In this document: positions 8,638 to 16,691 of the stretch, piece after piece
Position numbering within the stretch: position 1 is the stretch's first letter
Layout of the letters: each line of letters begins with the position of its first letter
NCBI GenBank assembly: GCA_050250695.1
Contig: JBFWOE010000003.1
Location: 6,160 to 70,159 of the forward strand
Source: Ga0077527 sp050250695
GTDB taxonomy: Bacteria > Pseudomonadota > Gammaproteobacteria > Burkholderiales > SG8-41
Reading direction: 5' to 3'
DNA: 64,000 nucleotides
Program-made: the position numbers and the translations under genes
The notes under the pieces: model-generated
Told to the model about the DNA's origin: nothing
What the model saw: only the letters and a program-made list of their open reading frames with translations
Database searches by the model: none

Positions 8638-9975
8638 TCAGCCCCCGCGGGCCAGCAAGGGTGCTGCGACGGTTGTCGGCCGCGTGACGCGCTCGGGAGG
8701 AAACGCGACACTGAAACAACTGCCGCGCCCCGGCTCGCTGACGACATCCAGTCGTGCGCCATGACGGTTGACCACGTGTTTGACGATGGCCAGGCCGAGA
8801 CCGGTGCCCCCGGTTTCGCGCGAACGGCCGCGATCCACCCGGTAAAAACGTTCGGTCAGGCGGGGAATGTGCTGTGGTGCGACGCCGATCCCGGTGTCGC
8901 GCACGGCGAACACCGCACCGCCGTCGCCGGTGTCCTGCCATGACAGCCGCACTTCCCCCCCGGCAGGCGTGTAACGCACGGCATTGCTGACCAGGTTGCC
9001 GAAAGCGCTGCGCAACTCGTCAGCAGCACCGTTGATCCAGGCCGGGCTTTCCAGCACCAGCAGCACCTTGTGCTGCCCCGCCGACAGTGCCAATGCATCG
9101 TGGTACAGCGCACGCACGATGTCGGGCGCGTTGACCGGCTCTTCCCGTGCCGGATTACCCTCGGATTCAAGACGCGACAGCGTCAGCAGATCCTCGACCA
9201 GGCCCTGCATGCGCTTGGCCTGGTCGCTCATCATCGGCACCGAGCGACGGATCAGCGCCGGATCCGGATTCTCCATGTCGGCGATGGTTTCGAGGAAACC
9301 GCCGATAACCGTCAGGGGTGTGCGCAGTTCATGCGATACATTGGCGACAAAGTCGCGGCGCATGGTTTCCACGCGTTCACGGTCGGTCACGTCGCGGCTG
9401 ATGATCAGCTTGCGATTGGCCTCGTAGGGCACTATCAGCACCGACAGGATCAGCGCGCCTCCGCCTGAACCCTTCAGCGTCAGCGGATCGCCGTAACCCT
9501 CCGCATCCAGGGCTTCGACGAATTGCGGCTGGCGCACCAGGTGGGTGATCAGTTGCCCGGTATCGCGGCGCGGATCCAGCCCGAAATGCAGTTCCGCCTT
9601 GGGATTGCACCATTCGATCTGGTTCCTGCCGTCCAGTATCACCAGACCGTCGGGCATCGCCATGCCCGCCTGGCGAAAATCCTGCAGGGTTGCCGTCAGC
9701 CGCGACTCGCTGCGCCGCTGCCGCCGCAGCAGGTGATAAAACGCGCCAAACACATCGTCCCACAGTCCCGAGCTGTCGGGAACGGCCTCGGGACGCGGAT
9801 CCTTCAGCCACTTCGCCAGCCGCGCCAGGTGGCTGACATGGTGCAACAGCATCAGCAGCAGCATGAACGCCAGCACGGCATACCCCGCGACTTCGCCGGA
9901 AATCATCCGGGCCAGCCCGGCCACGCATAACACTCCCGCGATGCGGAATAAAAAACCTTTCCAGATATTGTTCAC
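8638..9975 (-). CDS. phoR: Phosphate regulon sensor histidine kinase PhoR
   Basis: 445 residues, GTG start. The order is: N-terminal membrane segment(s) at ~8-48, PAS-like domain (~95-200; DGLVILDGRNQIEWCNPKAE), HisKA dimerisation helix with phosphoacceptor His215 (VSHELRTPLTVIGGF), then an HATPase_c domain with N, G1 (VRDTGIGV) and G2 (GGTGLGLAIVKH) boxes. PhoR phosphorylates PhoB under phosphate limitation. It follows phoB by 52 bp on the same strand and is likely in one operon controlled by the Pho box upstream of phoB. Length and domain order are normal for PhoR. Confidence 0.95.
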   Translation of the reverse strand: MNNIWKGFLFRIAGVLCVAGLARMISGEVAGYAVLAFMLLLMLLHHVSHLARLAKWLKDPRPEAVPDSSGLWDDVFGAFYHLLRRQRRSESRLTATLQDFRQAGMAMPDGLVILDGRNQIEWCNPKAELHFGLDPRRDTGQLITHLVRQPQFVEALDAEGYGDPLTLKGSGGGALILSVLIVPYEANRKLIISRDVTDRERVETMRRDFVANVSHELRTPLTVIGGFLETIADMENPDPALIRRSVPMMSDQAKRMQGLVEDLLTLSRLESEGNPAREEPVNAPDIVRALYHDALALSAGQHKVLLVLESPAWINGAADELRSAFGNLVSNAVRYTPAGGEVRLSWQDTGDGGAVFAVRDTGIGVAPQHIPRLTERFYRVDRGRSRETGGTGLGLAIVKHVVNRHGARLDVVSEPGRGSCFSVAFPPERVTRPTTVAAPLLARGG

Positions 9976-10027
9976 TGCCGCGTTCCTGTTGCCTGCTGCA
10001 GCAATTGTCGCACGGCAGCGCGAAAAT

Positions 10028-10714
10028 TCAGTTCACGGACAGCCGGTATCCGGAACTGCGCACGGTCTGGATCAGCCTGTCATGCCCGGTGGGTTCCAGG
10101 GCCTTGCGCAGGCGGCGGATATGCACATCCACCGTACGTTCCTCGACGAACACGTGGTCGCCCCAGACCTGGTCGAGCAGCTGCACCCGCGTATAGACCC
10201 GTTCGGCATGCGTCATGAAAAAATGCAACAGCCTGAACTCGGTGGGGCCGAGTTGCAGCGGCGCACCGTTGCCGGTGACGCGATGGCTGGCGGGGTCCAG
10301 CTGCAATCCGGCCAGACTGACAATGTCATCGGTGGCCTGCGGCGTGCGCCGCCGCAACAGCGCCTTGACGCGGGCATTGAGCTCCCGCGGCGAGAACGGC
10401 TTGGTGATGTAATCGTCGGCGCCGGTTTCCAGCCCGGCAAGCTTGTCCTGCTCCTCGGCGCGCGCCGTCAGCATGATCAGCGGCACGGTCTGCGTCCGCC
10501 TGTCGGTGCGAAGGCGGCGTGCAAATTCAATGCCGTTGATGCCCGGCAGCATCCAGTCGAGCACGATCAGGTCCGGCAATTCGTCGCGCACCATGCGCAG
10601 CGCCTGTTCCGCAGAGTCGGCGCGCAGGGCCCGGTGTCCCGCCAGTTCCAGGTTGCATGCAACAAGCTCCTGAATGGCCGGTTCGTCTTCCACTACCAGT
10701 ATCGTCGCTGACAT
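10028..10714 (-). CDS. phoB: Phosphate regulon response regulator PhoB
   Basis: 228 residues of the OmpR/PhoB class. The receiver domain (1-~120) has acidic pocket residues E9/D10, phosphoacceptor Asp53 (LIVLDWMLPG) and conserved lysine in DDYITKPFSPREL. The C-terminal winged helix carries RVYTRVQLLDQVWG and RTVDVHIRRLRKALE, the recognition-helix region. It activates phosphate-scavenging genes when phosphorylated by PhoR, encoded just downstream. A three-repeat Pho box lies ~50-75 bp upstream, consistent with autoregulation. Confidence 0.96.
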   Translation of the reverse strand: MSATILVVEDEPAIQELVACNLELAGHRALRADSAEQALRMVRDELPDLIVLDWMLPGINGIEFARRLRTDRRTQTVPLIMLTARAEEQDKLAGLETGADDYITKPFSPRELNARVKALLRRRTPQATDDIVSLAGLQLDPASHRVTGNGAPLQLGPTEFRLLHFFMTHAERVYTRVQLLDQVWGDHVFVEERTVDVHIRRLRKALEPTGHDRLIQTVRSSGYRLSVN

Positions 10715-10760
10715 GGATGTCCCTGATGCAGTCTATGGGGTTGTTGTGCCCGCGAATATT

Positions 10761-10789
10761 ATGACCCTGTTGTTACGGCACTGTGACAG
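10761..10789 (-). promoter_or_regulatory. Candidate Pho box upstream of phoB
   Basis: On the reverse strand three 7-mers occur at exact 11-bp spacing: CTGTCAC (10789-10783), CCGTAAC (10778-10772) and GGGTCAT (10767-10761). They match the CTGTCAT direct-repeat consensus at 6, 4 and 5 of 7 positions. The exact phasing and the position upstream of phoB make this a good autoregulatory PhoB site. A clear -10 hexamer at the expected distance was not found. Confidence 0.65.
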
Positions 10790-10809
10790 CTCCGCGACGC
10801 ATGATCCTA

Positions 10810-10829
10810 ACCCTTTAACTTTTAAGGGT
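10810..10829. repeat. Short inverted repeat in the phoB/DUF971 divergent gap
   Basis: ACCCTT (10810-10815) and AAGGGT (10824-10829) form a 6-bp dyad around an AT-rich 8-base centre, in the 191-bp gap between phoB and the DUF971 gene. It may be an operator or part of a promoter for the rightward gene; no specific regulator can be named. Confidence 0.3.
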
Positions 10830-10905
10830 AATTTTGTATTTCTCCGGCCTCGGTTATGATGCGGTACCGCGATACGCCGCAATATCACCTAACCACCTGA
10901 AACCC

Positions 10906-11283
10906 ATGGCCGGACTCAATAAAACTGTGCCGCAGCCCACTGCAATCACCCTGCACCAGGCATCACGTCTGCTGGAGATTTCGTTTGCCGACGGCAAGAC
11001 TTTCCGCCTGACGTGCGAATTTCTTCGGGTGTTTTCGCCTTCAGCGGAAGTCCGCGGCCACGGACCGGGACAGGAAGTGCTGCAAACAGGCAAACAGGAT
11101 GTAACGATCACCGCAGTGGAACCCGTGGGCCAGTATGCCATCCAGCTGCGTTTCTCCGACGGCCACGATACCGGCATTTATTCCTGGGACCTGATCTACG
11201 ACTACGGCTTGAATCAGGAATCGATGTGGCAACAGTACCTGCAGCGCCTGCAGGAAGCCGGCGCCTCCCGGGAAAAACAGTAA
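10906..11283 (+). CDS. DUF971 domain-containing protein
   Basis: 125 residues from ATG 10906 (MAGLNKTVPQPTAITL). It is a stand-alone copy of the domain found at the N-terminus of gamma-butyrobetaine hydroxylase: LLEISFADGKTFRLTCEFLRVFSPSAEVRGHG, then the C-terminal IYSWDLIYDYGL signature. Such proteins commonly sit next to ubiE in Betaproteobacteria, as here. No catalytic role is known; the domain may bind a metal or partner. The upstream in-frame extension to 10834 lacks similarity and is probably not translated. Confidence 0.85.
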   Translation: MAGLNKTVPQPTAITLHQASRLLEISFADGKTFRLTCEFLRVFSPSAEVRGHGPGQEVLQTGKQDVTITAVEPVGQYAIQLRFSDGHDTGIYSWDLIYDYGLNQESMWQQYLQRLQEAGASREKQ

Positions 11284-11293
11284 TTCATAAATG

Positions 11294-11380
11294 TTGATTG
11301 GTAATTTGTGGGCCGCAGCCCCGGATAACGCGACTCCCTGCTGGCAGTTTTATACCAATCATCATTTGCCAATTTCCATT
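11294..11380. repeat. Degenerate 7-bp repeats with a 9-bp inverted pair, between the DUF971 gene and ubiE
   Basis: The 102-bp gap is built largely from degenerate 7-mers: read on the reverse strand, GGTGAAT, GGAAATT, GGCAAAT, GATGATT, GGTATAA follow each other from about 11382 down to 11348. A perfect inverted pair TGATTGGTA (11295-11303) and TACCAATCA (11353-11361) results because the left copy runs in the opposite sense. Similar 7-mer tracts occur in two other gaps of this window. Confidence 0.55.
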
Positions 11381-11385
11381 CACCC

Positions 11386-12120
11386 ATGACAAAAACCACT
11401 GACTTCGGATTCCGCAAGGTCGCCGAGGAGGAAAAGGCGCGCAAGGTCGCCGAGGTATTCGATTCGGTTGCCGGCCGCTACGATCTGATGAACGACCTGA
11501 TGTCGGCAGGCCTGCACCGCCTGTGGAAACGCTTCGCGGTCGAACAAAGCCTGGTGCGGCCCGGCGAACGCGTGCTCGACGTCGCCGGCGGTACCGGTGA
11601 CCTGACACGGCTGTTCGCACGCCGCGTGGGGGTCGCGGGCAGTGTCATCACCACCGACATCAATGCCCAGATGCTGCGCCGAGGCCGCGACCGGCTGTTC
11701 GACGAAGGGCTGATGGTCCCGGCTGCCCGCTGCGATGCCGAAAAACTGCCGTTCGCCCACGCATCCTTCGACTGCGTCTGTGTCGCCTTCGGCTTGCGCA
11801 ACATGACGCACAAGGATGCGGCGCTCGCGGAAATGACCAGGGTGCTGCGCCCCGGCGGCCGCCTGCTGGTGCTCGAGTTTTCCCGCGTCTGGCAACCACT
11901 GGCGCCACTCTACGATACCTATTCGTTCCAGGTGCTGCCGCGCCTGGGCCGGCTGGTGACCAATGACGCCGACAGTTACCGCTATCTCGCGGAATCGATC
12001 CGCATGCATCCGGACCAGGAAACGCTGAAGCAGATGATGGAACGCGCGGGCCTGGGACGCGTCGAATATTTCAATCTCGCCGCAGGTGTCGTCGCGCTGC
12101 ATCGCGGCATTCGCTTCTGA
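11386..12120 (+). CDS. ubiE: Demethylmenaquinone/2-methoxy-6-polyprenyl-1,4-benzoquinol methyltransferase UbiE
   Basis: 244 residues. UbiE signatures are complete: FGFRKVAEEEKARKVAEVF near the start, FDSVAGRYDLMNDLMSAGLHRLWK, SAM motif I LDVAGGTGDLTR, CVAFGLRNMTHKDAAL, and the C-terminal FNLAAGVVALHRGIRF. It performs the C-methylation step of ubiquinone (and, where present, menaquinone) synthesis. With ubiJ and ubiB downstream it forms the usual ubi cluster; a Tim44-like gene sits between. Confidence 0.97.
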   Translation: MTKTTDFGFRKVAEEEKARKVAEVFDSVAGRYDLMNDLMSAGLHRLWKRFAVEQSLVRPGERVLDVAGGTGDLTRLFARRVGVAGSVITTDINAQMLRRGRDRLFDEGLMVPAARCDAEKLPFAHASFDCVCVAFGLRNMTHKDAALAEMTRVLRPGGRLLVLEFSRVWQPLAPLYDTYSFQVLPRLGRLVTNDADSYRYLAESIRMHPDQETLKQMMERAGLGRVEYFNLAAGVVALHRGIRF

Positions 12121-12211
12121 GCCGGCGCCGGTGTTGACGGAATTTATTGGGTTTCACCAAGCATTTGATTTAATTGACAATTTAATAATGCTCTCAGCGT
12201 CACCCCGTCGC

Positions 12212-12217
12212 TATAAT
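12212..12217 (+). promoter_or_regulatory. -10-like element upstream of the Tim44-like gene
   Basis: A perfect TATAAT flanked by CGC/GCG lies 30 bp before the Tim44-like ATG, with an AGGAGG ribosome-binding site between (12236-12241). A TTGACA at 12174 is too far upstream (32 bp) to be its -35 partner, so the promoter is only partly supported. Confidence 0.45.
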
Positions 12218-12246
12218 GCGCGGGATCGTACCTACAGGAGGTTGCC

Positions 12247-13065
12247 ATGAAAAAATTATTCACCGCCCTGATCATATTGTGCGGAATGTCGATGGTCACG
12301 ATCGACGTCGAAGCGCGCCGCCTCGGTGGCGGCAGGAATCTCGGGATGCAGCGCAACGTACAGCAGGCGCCCAAGCCGCCCGCGCAACAACAGCAGGCTG
12401 CCGGCACGCCGGCGCAGCCGCAACCCGCCGCTGCCGGCAACAAATGGATGGGCCCGCTTGCCGGCCTGGCACTGGGCGCCGGCCTGATGGCGCTGTTCAT
12501 GAACAACGGCATTGCCGGCGTGCTCGCCGGCTTGCTGCTGCTGGCCGCCATTGCCGGGGTCGCAATGCTCGCGTTCCGCGCGTTGCGCGGACGCGCCGAA
12601 AACGCGCCGCTGCAATACGCCGGCAACCAGCCCGGTTCAACCTCGCCGCTTTCTGCCGGTCCTGCCGCCCACTCGCTGGCAGCCAGCGCCGGCCGCTGGC
12701 CGACGGACTTCGACGCCGCGGAATTCGTGCGCCATGCGCGCCGCAACTTCGTGCGCCTGCAGGAGGCCCACGATGCGCGCGACAGCACGGCGCTTGCCGA
12801 CTTCCTGACGCCGGACATGCTCGAGGACATCCGCGCGCAGTGGCTGGCCGAAGGTGAGCACGCCGGCAGGACCGAAGTGGTGACGCTGGAATCCGAGGTG
12901 CTCGACGTGGTCAGCGAAGGCCTGCTCTACATAGTCAGCGTGCGTTTCTCGGGGCTGATCCGCGAAGATGGCGGTGCACAGCAACCGTTCGCCGAGATCT
13001 GGCACCTGGAAAAACCGCTGCGCGGCAACACAGGCTGGCTGGTGTCGGGCATCCAGCAGCTCTGA
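12247..13065 (+). CDS. Tim44-like domain protein with signal/transmembrane N-terminus
   Basis: 272 residues. An N-terminal signal-like helix (MKKLFTALIILCGMSM) is followed by a Gln/Pro/Ala-rich linker, then two hydrophobic helices (~67-110, including AGVLAGLLLLAAIAGVAML), then a C-terminal Tim44-like domain (~125-272) with DFDAAEFVRHARRNFVRLQEAHDARD and ending in NTGWLVSGIQQL. Bacterial Tim44-like proteins are membrane-attached; their role is unclear, though the fold resembles the NTF2-like domain of the mitochondrial import motor subunit. An AGGAGG site precedes the ATG. Placement between ubiE and ubiJ suggests a link to the quinone-biosynthesis complex; that is inference. Confidence 0.85.
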   Translation: MKKLFTALIILCGMSMVTIDVEARRLGGGRNLGMQRNVQQAPKPPAQQQQAAGTPAQPQPAAAGNKWMGPLAGLALGAGLMALFMNNGIAGVLAGLLLLAAIAGVAMLAFRALRGRAENAPLQYAGNQPGSTSPLSAGPAAHSLAASAGRWPTDFDAAEFVRHARRNFVRLQEAHDARDSTALADFLTPDMLEDIRAQWLAEGEHAGRTEVVTLESEVLDVVSEGLLYIVSVRFSGLIREDGGAQQPFAEIWHLEKPLRGNTGWLVSGIQQL

Positions 13066-13066
13066 G

Positions 13067-13639
13067 ATGTTCGACGCCCTCGCCGGCGCGCCGCTCAATC
13101 ACCTGCTGCGCGCCAGCGCCTGGGCGCGTACCGAGCTGCAGGCGCATGCCGGCAAGGTCGCCTGTTTCCGCTGCGCGCCGTTCGAAACCCGTCTCGTCAT
13201 CCTTGACAGCGGCGAGGTCGCACCGGCGGCGGCTGGCGCGATACCCGACCTGACGCTGACGCTGACCCCCGGGCTGATGCTGCGCGCGGCCGCGCGTGAT
13301 GACAGCGTATGGCGCGACGTCGCGATAGATGGCGATACCGCGCTCGGCAGCGTAATTCACCGGCTCTGGCGTGACCTGCGTTGGGATGCCGAGGAAGACC
13401 TGGCCAAGGTGTTCGGCGACATCACCGCGCACCGCATGGCTGAATCGGGCCGCACGCTGCAGCGCTGGGCGCAATCGGGCGGCGACAATCTTGCGCGCAC
13501 CTTCGCCGAATACTGGACCGAGGAGCAGCCGCTTGTCGCAGCAAAGCAGGACTTGCTGCAGTTCAACGCCGATGTCGACCGGCTGCGCGACGATGTCGCG
13601 CGCATTGAAAAACGCATCGCCGGCCTGATCGCCCGCTGA
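13067..13639 (+). CDS. ubiJ: Ubiquinone biosynthesis accessory factor UbiJ (SCP2 domain)
   Basis: 190 residues from ATG 13067, one base after the previous stop. The N-terminal ~110 residues are an SCP2/sterol-carrier-like lipid-binding domain (NHLLRASAWARTELQAHAGK, DLTLTLTPGLMLRAA). The C-terminal part (LQFNADVDRLRDDVARIEKRIAGL) is a coiled coil, as in UbiJ. UbiJ binds polyprenyl ubiquinone intermediates and scaffolds the aerobic Ubi metabolon with UbiK. The position between ubiE and ubiB is diagnostic. Confidence 0.9.
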   Translation: MFDALAGAPLNHLLRASAWARTELQAHAGKVACFRCAPFETRLVILDSGEVAPAAAGAIPDLTLTLTPGLMLRAAARDDSVWRDVAIDGDTALGSVIHRLWRDLRWDAEEDLAKVFGDITAHRMAESGRTLQRWAQSGGDNLARTFAEYWTEEQPLVAAKQDLLQFNADVDRLRDDVARIEKRIAGLIAR

Positions 13640-13692
13640 ACAGCAGGGCCGCGCATTTTCCGCCGGTTGTTGCGGCCGGTTAGAATGCGCGG

Positions 13693-15207
13693 GTGCACAT
13701 CCTCCGCCTGCTGAAAATCATCCGTGTCGCACTGCGCTTCGGACTTGACGAGTTCATGCTTGGTCACGAACGGGTGCGCGCGCTGCGGGTTGCCGCCAGC
13801 GCGCTGCTGTTCTGGCGCGACCTCGGCAAACCGCGCGCCGTGCGCCTGCGCCTGGCGCTGGAGGCCCTGGGGCCGATATTCGTCAAGTTCGGCCAGGTGC
13901 TGTCGACGCGGCGCGACCTGATCCCGGTCGACATCGCCGACGAACTCGCCCGGCTGCAGGACCAGGTGCCGCCGTTTCCGGGAACGGATGTCGAGCGCAT
14001 CCTCGCCGATGCATATGGCAGGCCTTCGACCGAAGTATTTGCGCGATTCGAGCACACGCCGATCGCCAGCGCCTCGGTGGCGCAGGTGCATATCGCGCTG
14101 CTGCGTGACGGCACCGAGGTCGCGGTCAAGGTGCTGCGCCCCGGCATCGCCGATGTCATCGCCAAGGATGTCGCTCTGCTCGATGCCGGGGCCGTCCTGC
14201 TGGAACTGCTGTGGTCCGACGGCAAGCGCCTGAAACCGCGCGAAGTGGTCGCGGAATTCGCGCGCCACCTCGAGGATGAACTGGACCTGACGCGCGAGGC
14301 GGCCAACGCCAACCAGCTGCGGCGCAACTTCCTCGATTCGCCGCTGCTGGCGGTGCCCGAGGTGCACTGGGAATACTGCTCCAGCCAGGTGATGGTCATG
14401 CAGCGCATGCGCGGCACCCCGGTGTCGGCAGTCAATGAACTGAGGGCGCAGGGCGTTGACATCCCGAAGCTTGCCCGTGCCGGCGTCGAGATTTTCTTCA
14501 CCCAGGTGTTCCGCGACGGCTTCTTCCATGCCGACATGCACCCGGGCAACATACTGGTCACGCACGAAGGCCAGTATGTCGCGCTCGATTTCGGCATCAT
14601 GGGCACGCTGACCGACGTCGACAAGCATTACCTGGCGCGCAATTTCATCGCCTTCTTCCGCCGCGACTACCGCCGCGTCGCCGAAGTCCATGTCGAGTCG
14701 GGCTGGGCGCCGCCGGGGACACGCGTCGACGAATTCGAGACCGCCATCCGCGCGGTGTGTGAACCCATATTCGACAAGCCGCTGAAGGAAATCTCATTCG
14801 GCAAGGTGCTGCTGCGGCTGTTCCAGACCTCGCGCCGCTTCAACATCGAAATCCAGCCGCAACTGGTGCTGCTGCAGAAAACCCTGCTCAACATCGAAGG
14901 CCTCGGCCGCGACCTCGATCCCGACCTCGACCTGTGGAGCACGGCCAAACCCTACCTGGAACGCTGGATGTCGGAGCAGATCGGCTGGCGCGGTCTTGTT
15001 CGCCGTATCGGGGAGGAACTGCCGTTCTGGAGCGAACTGCTGCCGCAACTGCCGCGGCTGGTGCAGCAGTACCTGACGCGGGAGCCCCACGCCGGACTGC
15101 GCGCCCAGGCTGAAATGCTGCTGCGCCAGCAGCGCCGCAACAGCTGGCTGCTGGCGGTCGCGGTCGTGCTGCTGGCCGCGCTGATCGTGATCCAGCTGCT
15201 GTACTAG
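13693..15207 (+). CDS. ubiB: Ubiquinone biosynthesis regulatory protein kinase-like UbiB
   Basis: 504 residues, GTG start at 13693. The atypical ABC1/ADCK kinase family signature FVKFGQVLSTRRDLIP (KxGQ motif) is at ~59-74; SVAQVHIALLRDGTEVAVKVLRPG is the Ala-rich/VAVK strand; FFHADMHPGNILV and ALDFGIMG hold the catalytic and metal-binding residues. Two C-terminal membrane helices end the protein (LLAVAVVLLAALIVIQLLY). UbiB is an ATPase needed for extracting or handling ubiquinone intermediates at the membrane. Length is normal. Confidence 0.96.
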   Translation: MHILRLLKIIRVALRFGLDEFMLGHERVRALRVAASALLFWRDLGKPRAVRLRLALEALGPIFVKFGQVLSTRRDLIPVDIADELARLQDQVPPFPGTDVERILADAYGRPSTEVFARFEHTPIASASVAQVHIALLRDGTEVAVKVLRPGIADVIAKDVALLDAGAVLLELLWSDGKRLKPREVVAEFARHLEDELDLTREAANANQLRRNFLDSPLLAVPEVHWEYCSSQVMVMQRMRGTPVSAVNELRAQGVDIPKLARAGVEIFFTQVFRDGFFHADMHPGNILVTHEGQYVALDFGIMGTLTDVDKHYLARNFIAFFRRDYRRVAEVHVESGWAPPGTRVDEFETAIRAVCEPIFDKPLKEISFGKVLLRLFQTSRRFNIEIQPQLVLLQKTLLNIEGLGRDLDPDLDLWSTAKPYLERWMSEQIGWRGLVRRIGEELPFWSELLPQLPRLVQQYLTREPHAGLRAQAEMLLRQQRRNSWLLAVAVVLLAALIVIQLLY

Positions 15208-15224
15208 GCGCTGCGGCCGGCGGC

Positions 15225-15230
15225 TATAAT
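15225..15230 (+). promoter_or_regulatory. -10-like element inside a GC dyad, upstream of the SSS transporter
   Basis: TATAAT lies between GGCGG (15219-15223) and CCGCC (15231-15235), 25 bp before the transporter ATG at 15255. No convincing -35 is present at 16-18 bp, so a weak or activator-dependent promoter is possible. Confidence 0.4.
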
Positions 15231-15254
15231 CCGCCACCTGAAGGGAGCTCCGCG

Positions 15255-16685
15255 ATGCTGCTGACTTTCGTGATTCTCTACCTGCTGGTATCGATAGCCA
15301 TCGGCATCATCGCCGCGTTGCGCGTGCATACCGCCAAGGACTTCATCGAAGCCGGCCGTTCGCTCCCGTTTTACGTTGTTGCGGCCACCGTGTTCGCCAC
15401 CTGGTTCGGCTCGGAAACCGTGCTCGGTGTGTCCTCGACCTTCCTCAAGGACGGCCTCGGCGGCATCGTGTCCGACCCGTTCGGTTCCAGCCTGTGCCTG
15501 ATTTTTGTCGGGATGTTCTTCGCGGCAAAACTCTACCGCATGAACCTGCTGACCATCGGCGACTTCTACCGGGTGCGCTACAACAGCGTCGCCGAGGTCC
15601 TGGTCAGCATCGCCATCGTGATTTCCTACCTGGGCTGGCTGTCGGCGCAGATCGTGGTCATCGGGCTGGTCTTCAACGTGGTCACCGGCGGCGCGGTTTC
15701 GACCGAACTTGGCATCATCATCGGCGCCGTGGTGGTTGTGATCTACACCCTGTGGGGCGGCATGTATTCGGTGGCGTGGACCAATTTCGTGCAGATGGTC
15801 GTCATCATCTGCGGGCTTTTCTACATCGCCTGGATCGTGGCAGGCAAAGCCGGCGGCGTCGGCACCGTGGTGGCGCATGCGGCCGCAGCAGGCAAATTCG
15901 AATTCTGGCCCAGCCCCGCGCCGCGCGAGATCCTCGCCTTCATCGCCGCCGCAATCACCGTGATGCTCGGCTCGATCCCGCAGCAGGACGTGTTCCAGCG
16001 CATCAACTCATCGCGCACCGAAAAAATCGCCGTCTACGGCTCCGTTGTCGGCGGCACCTTTTATTTCTTCTTCGCTTTCGTGCCGGTATTCCTCGCCTAC
16101 TCGGCTTTCCTGATCGACCCGAAAATGGTCGAATCGCTGATGACCAGGGACCACCAGCTGATCCTGCCGACGCTGATCCTGCAGGAAACCCCTCTGTTCG
16201 CACAGATCATCTTTTTCGGCGCCCTGCTCTCGGCGGTGATGAGCACGGCCAGCGGCACGCTGCTCGCGCCGTCGGTGACCTTCACCGAAAACATCCTCAA
16301 ACATGTCCTGCAGAAGGATTTCAAGGACCGTGAATTCCTGCTGGCGATGCGCATCGTCGTCGCCTGTTTTGCCCTGATCGTCACCCTGTTTTCGCTGAAC
16401 ACCGAGGCCACGATCTACCAGATGGTGGTCGGCGCCTACAAGGTGACGCTGGTAGCCGCCTTCATACCGCTGGTCTGCGGCCTGTACTGGAAACGTGCAA
16501 CCACCCAGGGCGCACTGGCGGCCATCATCGGCGGTTTCGCGGTGTGGATCATGCTCGAGCTTCTCGCGCCCGAGGCCCTGGTGCCGCCGCAGCTTGCCGG
16601 GCTGCTCGCCAGCATCGCCGGCATGATCGCCGGTTCGCTGTTGCCGCAGCGCATCGGCGCAGCCCGGCACGCGCGGGCGCACTGA
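15255..16685 (+). CDS. Sodium:solute symporter (SSS) family transporter
   Basis: 476 residues with about 13 hydrophobic helices. N-terminal AALRVHTAKDFIEAGRSLPF, followed by ATVFATWFGSETVLGVSS, and AFIAAAITVMLGSIPQQDVFQR with the conserved QQDxxQR helix 6/7 signature are typical of the SSS (SLC5) family, which couple Na+ entry to uptake of sugars, amino acids, carboxylates or urea-like solutes. The substrate cannot be told from the sequence. A GGGAG site precedes the ATG. It is followed by a small membrane protein of unknown role after only 6 bp. Confidence 0.9.
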   Translation: MLLTFVILYLLVSIAIGIIAALRVHTAKDFIEAGRSLPFYVVAATVFATWFGSETVLGVSSTFLKDGLGGIVSDPFGSSLCLIFVGMFFAAKLYRMNLLTIGDFYRVRYNSVAEVLVSIAIVISYLGWLSAQIVVIGLVFNVVTGGAVSTELGIIIGAVVVVIYTLWGGMYSVAWTNFVQMVVIICGLFYIAWIVAGKAGGVGTVVAHAAAAGKFEFWPSPAPREILAFIAAAITVMLGSIPQQDVFQRINSSRTEKIAVYGSVVGGTFYFFFAFVPVFLAYSAFLIDPKMVESLMTRDHQLILPTLILQETPLFAQIIFFGALLSAVMSTASGTLLAPSVTFTENILKHVLQKDFKDREFLLAMRIVVACFALIVTLFSLNTEATIYQMVVGAYKVTLVAAFIPLVCGLYWKRATTQGALAAIIGGFAVWIMLELLAPEALVPPQLAGLLASIAGMIAGSLLPQRIGAARHARAH

Positions 16686-16691
16686 CCCGCC

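Noticed and set aside
12174..12179. TTGACA as a -35 box for the Tim44-like gene
   Set aside because: It is 32 bp from the TATAAT at 12212 and no -10 lies 16-18 bp downstream of it.
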